NCBI GenBank assembly: GCA_049999725.1
Contig: JBNGIS010017772.1
Span: 1-36,016, forward strand
Source: Haplomitrium mnioides
Lineage: Eukaryota > Marchantiophyta > Haplomitriopsida > Calobryales
Length of the DNA: 36,016 nt
Direction: 5' to 3'
Part shown: one piece after another, positions 30,885 through 36,016 of the stretch
How the letters are laid out: every line of letters begins with the position of its first letter
Numbering within the stretch: the first letter of the stretch is position 1
Program-made: the position numbers and the translations under genes
Notes under the pieces: model-generated
Databases searched by the model: none
What the model saw: only the letters and a program-made list of their open reading frames with translations
Told to the model about the DNA's origin: nothing

Positions 30885-32180
30885 CAAAAGCTTATCAAAG
30901 CTAGAATAGAAAGCAACCATCTTGGACTCCTTAGCGTGGAGAGGGTACTCCTCTCTTGCTTCCTCCCAGCTGTTACAGTAAACTTTTGAACAAAAACTTT
31001 TTACCATCACTGCCAAAACTTTATATCTTTCTGCCTTCCAAGACATTTCATCCATTGAAAGCTCTTCGGCTTCCATGCGCTTCAAAACTAAAATTTTAAC
31101 TTTGTTAGGAAGACCATGAAGGGACCTCTAAGGTGTCCACTTCATGTCCTCTATTTTGAAAGATCCTTTGGCCTTCAACTTCTAGCCCTTAACGACATTC
31201 TTCTCCCACATCAAAAATATGCTCTATTATAGATCCCAGAGCTCACCACTTTTGAATGCAAGTTGGAACCGGTTGTCTTGAGAAGTTGTTGTCTTCTCAA
31301 GTGTGGACTTGAGTTTGATCTCCAAGGTTTCCAGCACCAATTCTCTTTTCAATTTCTGGGATGACACCATCCCACTCTCCACAAACCTTTGATGCTAATA
31401 TTCAACCTTTTGAATAGAGGTAGTTTCGAGCCTATACCTCTGGTCGTAGTTGTCATCAGTTGCAAAAATACGAGCCTCTGTTGGTGTAAGGCCCACGTAC
31501 ACATAACAATTGCAGAGCGATAGCACTGGATTCTTTGCTCCATATTTTTTGATCAAAAGCTGCCTTGCTGCAACACTATAATTGCCTCCTTCAATCTTGT
31601 AGCGATACTTCTGAGGGTTCCTAATATCAAACTCTGACTTGTCCTTTAACCCACACTTTGGGAACAACAATGGAAAAACTATACGTATACTTGTTTGTGA
31701 GCATTCTTTGCGCTAGAAGCTCAACAAAATATTCATTTAGCCTTCTAATCTAGAAAGGCCTCCAATTGTCCATTCCAAGTTTTGGCAGATTCAAGTTCTC
31801 CAGCTTAATGGTGATTGTTTCTTTGTTGACTCTACATTGCTAGATCGCATACTCTCTTATTTTATTTTGTCATCCTCAAACACTATCTGAGGGTCCACTT
31901 GCTCCCATTCTTGGAAAGTTCACAACCCCTTGTGAGATTGCTTTTTTTCTCTTGGCGTTGGATCACAAGCTAGGTCTGTTTTTTATTCTTGTCTCGAGCT
32001 GCTTGGTGCTGAAGACGAAGGGGCAACAGAAGATGACCTTGCTGGAGATCTGAAAGGGGCTCATTCCTCCTCAATGATTGGTACTGGAACAAGCTTTTTC
32101 TTCTGGACCGCTTGTTTCTTCTGTTTGAGAGCCTCAACTTGCTCCACCTCCTTTCGTTTTCTTTTTGGTAGAAGGGCATT
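30885..32180 (-). other. Exon 3, copy B (ParB-like)
   Basis: Donor GTAAGT-type (ttttG|GTAAGTTTTT) at 30884. Open frames 31395-31670 (ParB box) and 30840-31085 (MKRMEAEELSMDEMSWKAER ... YSSFDKLL) show the C-terminal part. PENLNLPKLG of copy A reads LENLNLPKLG here. Confidence 0.6.
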
Positions 32181-32359
32181 CTGCGTGAGCTGAAAATGTA
32201 GCCGCACTTGGATGTAGCATTGGTTGTTGAATGCTTGGGCTTCAAAAGTGGATGGCCAACTTAAAATCGCACTCGACGTGCTTCGTGTCTTTGTAGCCAT
32301 CAACAAAATCCGCTAGAAACTGAGTAAACTAAAAACAAAGCAAAAAAATGATTAGGAAC

Positions 32360-32510
32360 AGGTAGTCTATATGTGCATGGACTCTAATAACCATACACGC
32401 ATAGACTTGGGAGTCCATGTGCGCACGAACTCTTGGAGTCCAAACGCACCTAGACTCTCGGGTCTATGCATGCATGGACCCCAAGACTCCATGCGTGCAT
32501 GGACCTAAGA
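32360..32510. repeat. Palindrome array in intron 1, copy B
   Basis: gtctatgcatgcatggac and ctccatgcgtgcatggac near 32460-32500, matching the larger array at 23010-23360. Confidence 0.65.
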
Positions 32511-33100
32511 GTTCCAAGTTAGTAAAAAAAGAAAAAAAAATGAAAAAGGGTTTTAAAAATTTGCCTTGCCATCTTCCTTTGTCGCTTGAAAATACTTGAC
32601 AAAAATGTCTCGCTCCTTAAACTCGAGAAAAAAAAATCGTTTGCGATTTGCACAGTAAAGGGTAATTGTATTCTAGGATTGCACAAGACGCCTGATGTTG
32701 GCTTTCTTGCCTTCTCAGATCACCGTGGTTTGGATCAGAAGACCCAAATTGAATTTCTAAACTTCACCATAAAAAGGTAAAGATGTTGATCGAGGTCTTT
32801 CAAGGAGCAGTAATTAACAAGCCAATTCCACTCCAATTGTTTAGGCTCTAGAGCCTTAACAACATCCAAATACTTGTATAGCTTTGGTTGAGTAGGTCAA
32901 GAAACATTTCCTTGAGATGCCATTCTCAAGACAGTAGAAACAGGTTCAATTAGAGGTAAAAAATGTAATGAACAAAGGTTCACAAAACTCGAAAGGCTGG
33001 AAAGGGCAAAAAAAGAAGTAAATGCAAAAACAATGATGACAAGAAAACAAAAACCAAAAAGTGAGCTTGCGACAATGGAAAGAAACTTTCCACTGACGCA

Positions 33101-33109
33101 CTTTTTATA
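33101..33109 (-). promoter_or_regulatory. TATA box of methyltransferase gene, copy B
   Basis: tataaaaag on the minus strand, 178 bp before the MASQGN start. Confidence 0.5.
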
Positions 33110-33201
33110 GCTAAATTTCAAAAAATGTCTTTTTTTTGCCAAAAATTGATTCGTAGAGCTCTTAATACGTAGGTTTGCGTAGTGCAAAAAAGAAAAGTTA
33201 G

Positions 33202-33209
33202 TATATAAA
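33202..33209 (+). promoter_or_regulatory. TATA box of transposase-like gene, copy B
   Basis: gtatataaaa on the + strand, about 180 bp before the ATG at 33387, as in copy A. Confidence 0.5.
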
Positions 33210-33386
33210 ACATCACTTGCTTTCATCTTTCCAAATTCTTTCTATTATGTTCTTCACAAAAAGTTCTCAATTTTGTTGTTTTGCAAAAATTTCCTGAAAA
33301 ACACATCTTTTAGATGGGCTGTAAGAGGTTCATAACATTTGTTAATATAGTTTTTTGAAGTACTTGACTTTTTGTGAGTATTTTCA

Positions 33387-36016
33387 ATGGCTTGAGTTCT
33401 TAAAGGCAAGAAGAGGTTAGAATTCCAAGATTCCTCTTCACCAAAAGATGTTACTTTTGACATGCAAGTTGAGATGTGTTCAAACAAAAATTATTTGGAG
33501 GTAAGCAATGGAGTACCAAAAGCGTCAAGTGTGATGACAAGTATATTGGAGAAAAAGCTGGCTTTTGCTAAATCATATAGCTCTACCTAAAAAGATCGAG
33601 AAGGTGAACTCCATGCGCGCATAGGATCATGGACTCAACTCTATGCGTGCATAGGGTCAAGGAGTGAATCCAATGCGCGCATAGGATTAACGAGTGAACA
33701 ATTTGCATGCAAAGGATCAAAGAGAGAACCCAATGCTTGTAGAGCATTAAAGAAACTTATTTGAAAGAGAAAGATCCCCATTGTTTTCTTAGTTTCTCGG
33801 GTCTTACAAAACATTGGAGAACTCATTTTTCAAATGTAAAAATTTTGAAATGTAATAGATTTGCTGTTTGTGAAACATGGGAAGAAATAAAATCTTTGCG
33901 AGAAAAATCTGTCTTGAAGTCCGAAAAAGGTAACAAATTTTCTTCTCTTTTGACATCTTTGGTTAATCCATGCTCTTTTTTTTAGACTCAAAGCTTAGTG
34001 GTAGAGATGTTATGTTTTCTCAACTTCAAGCCAAAAGATATTTTTTTTGTTAAGTTATTCAACAAAGAAGATTTGAGTTGAATAATTCTTAGCAAGTTGA
34101 GTTGTGAGAAGAGTGTCTATGCTTGCATAGAGTCTGTTGTTTTAAGTTTCAATTTTAACCTTGTCTGTAGTTGAATAAAGCTAGAAAATGAATATGATTC
34201 TTGGTGGTGATCTTAGCCTTGCAACAAGTTTTGTTTTTATTATTTAAATGAAGAACCTTTGTAAAACAAATAGCAAGAATCGTTTTTGTTGCTTGCAAAT
34301 CCTATGCGCGCATAAGATTTGTTCTTGTTTCTTTTAAAACCAATTGCGACAATAGTCACAACAAGCCATGATATTGATGTTGTTGTATTGGTTCTATACA
34401 CGTAATGATCAATTGTTGTCTCCACTCATCGTAAACGTTCAGAGGATGTATTTTGGTACCATTTCTTTGCAAATCTTGTTTTTTTTGTTTTTGAAGCTTT
34501 TGTTTATTCTCTATAAAACAGATGTTCCTTTTTCTTTCAAATTACCTAAAGTTTATTTTTAATCTTTTACAAAGTTTTCACTTCTACGAATTCAAAAATT
34601 TGTTTCTTGAATGTTTTTAGCACCTGAGGTTGTGTTTTGAAGTTACAAGTATCGACATATGTTTTGCTGAACTACTTTGATATCTTGCTTTGTGATGATG
34701 CAGCCAAATATAATCACTAGCTGTTTCTTAATCGTGACCAACAAATGAAAGAAAGAACAAAACTTGCAAACCATCAAAGAAAATGTTATGTCGATGGTCA
34801 AAAGTACTTGGGAATTGTCATTGATGGAATGGATGCTCTTTCTTTGAGGGTATTCTTAACGTACAAAAACTTGAGAAGCGATTCTAGTTTGACAATTACT
34901 GTTCTCAACAAAATATTATATGACTTTGAAGACCCGCTTCTTCCAACTTTGTATCTTTAGTTGGACAACATAACACGAGAGAATAAGAATTCTATTCTGT
35001 TTGATATCTTGGTCTTCTTATTGCCAAGAATGTTTTTCAAAAAGTCAACTTGAGATTTCTCATGGTTGGCCAAACTCATGATCAATTTGATCAAATGTTT
35101 AGCCAATTCTTGAAACACTTGAAACGTGTCAAAGCTTTCACGATTACGAGTCTTAGCAAGGCCCTTCAATTATCCTATAATCCTAAACCTCAGGTGACTC
35201 TTTTGTTAGAAACTTGGGATTTCAAAATGTTTTTGTAGCAATGTCCCTCTCTTGTTCAAAGGATGTATGATGTTGCTTTCAATCAACAATTCAAGTTCCA
35301 GTTAAGTGATTCAAATGCAAAGATGTGGAGCAAACAATTTTCAACAGATGAATTTTGGTTATCTATAGATAGTATTTGTCAACTTAAGTGCCTACTTGAA
35401 GTGGACAGAGAAAATTTGAGTTCAATGTTGATTCTTCTCAAGGCATCTTCTGAAATCAAACGATCTCAAAAGGAAGAAAGAGAAATGAATGCCGAGAAAG
35501 TGGTATTTTCAATAAGAGACAACACAAGTGAGAATTGCTACAAGTTCTTTACAGATTCTGATATTCAATGGCGGAATGACTTTTTTCTTGCCCAACAAGA
35601 GATTGGAGCCTACATCCTTGAAAAAAAAAACGAGGAATCGAAGCAAATTTTACCTTTCTACCTTGAAAACAATCAAACACTTGTCTGATTATCAAAATGT
35701 TTGTCTAGGTTCTTAGCTTGATGCTCAACAGATAGAAGAAAATACTTTGGTACAACAAATACTTTCTACACGTTAAGCAGTTTATAATAGAGCACCAAGG
35801 CCTAGAGAAGGGACTCTTTCGCACAATACTCGATACGGGCATAAATTTGGCAATCTGAATGAGATGAAAGATAGAATATTAATTTGTGTTGTTGCATATC
35901 AAGATCCAAACAGCAAATCATTTTGGGTTGCCAAAGTTCTCAAAGTTTTGCTATTTGATGAGGAAGATCCCCCAAACCCGAAACAAGTACGTGTTTAACG
36001 GTTTGCTTATCAAGCT
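33387..36016 (+). pseudogene. DUF7869-type transposase-like gene, copy B (partial)
   Basis: ATG at 33387 with a stop two codons later. The frame then reads KKRLEFQDSSSPKDVTFDMQ, passes through four in-frame palindromic units (33605-33720), and meets a ~1.18-kb deletion at about 33748 that removes most of exon 1. The SFSGLTKHWRTHFSNVKI block is kept (about 33793-33843), then the probable intron, KYLGIVIDGMD (34804-34836), a ~100-bp deletion, LDNITRENKNSILF (about 34963-35005, better than in copy A), MVGQTHDQFDQMFSQF, and the 141-codon frame 35263-35688. At the end copy B keeps what copy A lost: SFWVAKVLKVLLFDEEDPPN, a small barrel-like C-terminal segment. Confidence 0.65.
33605..33720 (+). repeat. 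In-frame 30-bp palindromic repeat, copy B
   Basis: Units near 33609, 33639, 33669 and 33700 with cores ccatgcgcgcatagg, ctatgcgtgcatagg, caatgcgcgcatagg and tttgcatgcaaagg. Two units more than copy A. Confidence 0.7.

Larger units (their letters stand above)
28863..32923 (-). pseudogene. ParB-like / N4-N6 DNA methyltransferase fusion gene, copy B
   Basis: Same five-exon plan as copy A without the large insertion: exon 1 32565-32923 (MASQGN start), exon 2 ending intron 1 at 32328, exon 3 about 30885-32180 with the ParB-like part, exon 4 about 29593-29990, exon 5 28863-29494. Copy B keeps the better exon 4 (RDEDEDLLSYVNGLNVAFYQ to QFGIIEDAF, open frame 29561-29935) and ParB box (GGNYS-x3-RQLLIKKYGAKN, GLTPTEARIFATDDNYDQRY). 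Its motif I is ruined: the place of FGSG reads PKSC. Stops occur in exons 1, 3 and 5. Introns are short: intron 1 is 236 bp, intron 3 about 0.9 kb. Confidence 0.7.
28029..36016 (+). mobile_element. Copy B of the same element (runs off the window)
   Basis: Begins ACAACCGCTACTTTAAACC at 28029, inside the transposase-like frame of copy A, and follows the same order as copy A to the end of the window. It lacks the 4.27-kb insertion (empty site 30033-30042), a ~1.18-kb part of the transposase-like gene, and about 100 bp near 34834. Its right end is not in the window. Confidence 0.75.

Noticed and set aside
28863-33226. Bacterial contamination as the source of the methyltransferase
   Set aside because: The gene is split by spliceosomal-type introns, has TATA and AATAAA signals, and occurs twice beside a eukaryotic transposase-like gene within repeats.
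1-36016. tRNA or rRNA genes
   Set aside because: No stretch shows a cloverleaf with the conserved B box, or rRNA-like conserved sequence, by eye.

Overview
The window reads as nuclear DNA of a plant or other streptophyte with a large, repeat-rich genome. It is AT-rich, has no intact gene, holds decayed polyproteins full of stop codons, eukaryotic splice sites (GTAAGT donors, T-rich tracts ending in CAG acceptors), TATA boxes and AATAAA signals, and one 100-N assembly gap. The species cannot be told from sequence alone. Nearly everything here is mobile-element or satellite DNA.

Layout. (1) 1-925: a purine-rich stretch with a TATA box, function unknown. (2) 925-1169: an inverted copy of the terminus of the elements described in (5). 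(3) About 2.0-9.5 kb: one decayed Ty3/gypsy-like LTR retrotransposon on the + strand. Recognisable in order are an LTR remnant, gag, a weak zinc knuckle, a protease-like stretch, a C5-cytosine DNA methyltransferase domain, integrase (H2C2 zinc part, DDE core, C-terminal part), a PHD-finger-like tail and the 3' LTR. No reverse transcriptase is recognised. (4) About 9.78-14.21 kb: a 4.4-kb AT-rich tandem array with a unit near 50 bp and a patch of about 100-bp dimers. (5) 14212-28028 (copy A) and 28029 to the window end (copy B): two diverged copies of the same unusual element, in the same orientation. Copy A also carries a 4.27-kb GC-richer insertion (16273-20541) flanked by a 10-bp target duplication.

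The A/B element carries two divergent genes. On the minus strand is a spliced gene for a ParB-like domain fused to an N4/N6-type (beta-order) DNA methyltransferase. On the plus strand is a large gene matching the DUF7869 family, which looks like an RNase H/DDE-type transposase. Two TATA boxes about 90 bp apart, pointing away from each other, sit between the genes in both copies. Introns 1 and 3 of the methyltransferase gene hold arrays of short palindromes at 24-bp spacing whose arms co-vary, and a 30-bp relative of that array lies in frame inside the transposase-like reading frame. All genes carry stops or frameshifts, so both copies are fossils here; comparing A with B still shows the ancestral design.

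Copy B starts inside the transposase-like gene of copy A, suggesting a nested insertion. The element terminus, ACAACCGCTAC, is defined by three independent junctions (1169, 14212, 28029). The window therefore holds two unrelated mobile elements that each carry a DNA methyltransferase, one C5-cytosine and one amino (N4/N6) type. Names of families rest on motif recognition by eye; no database search was run.
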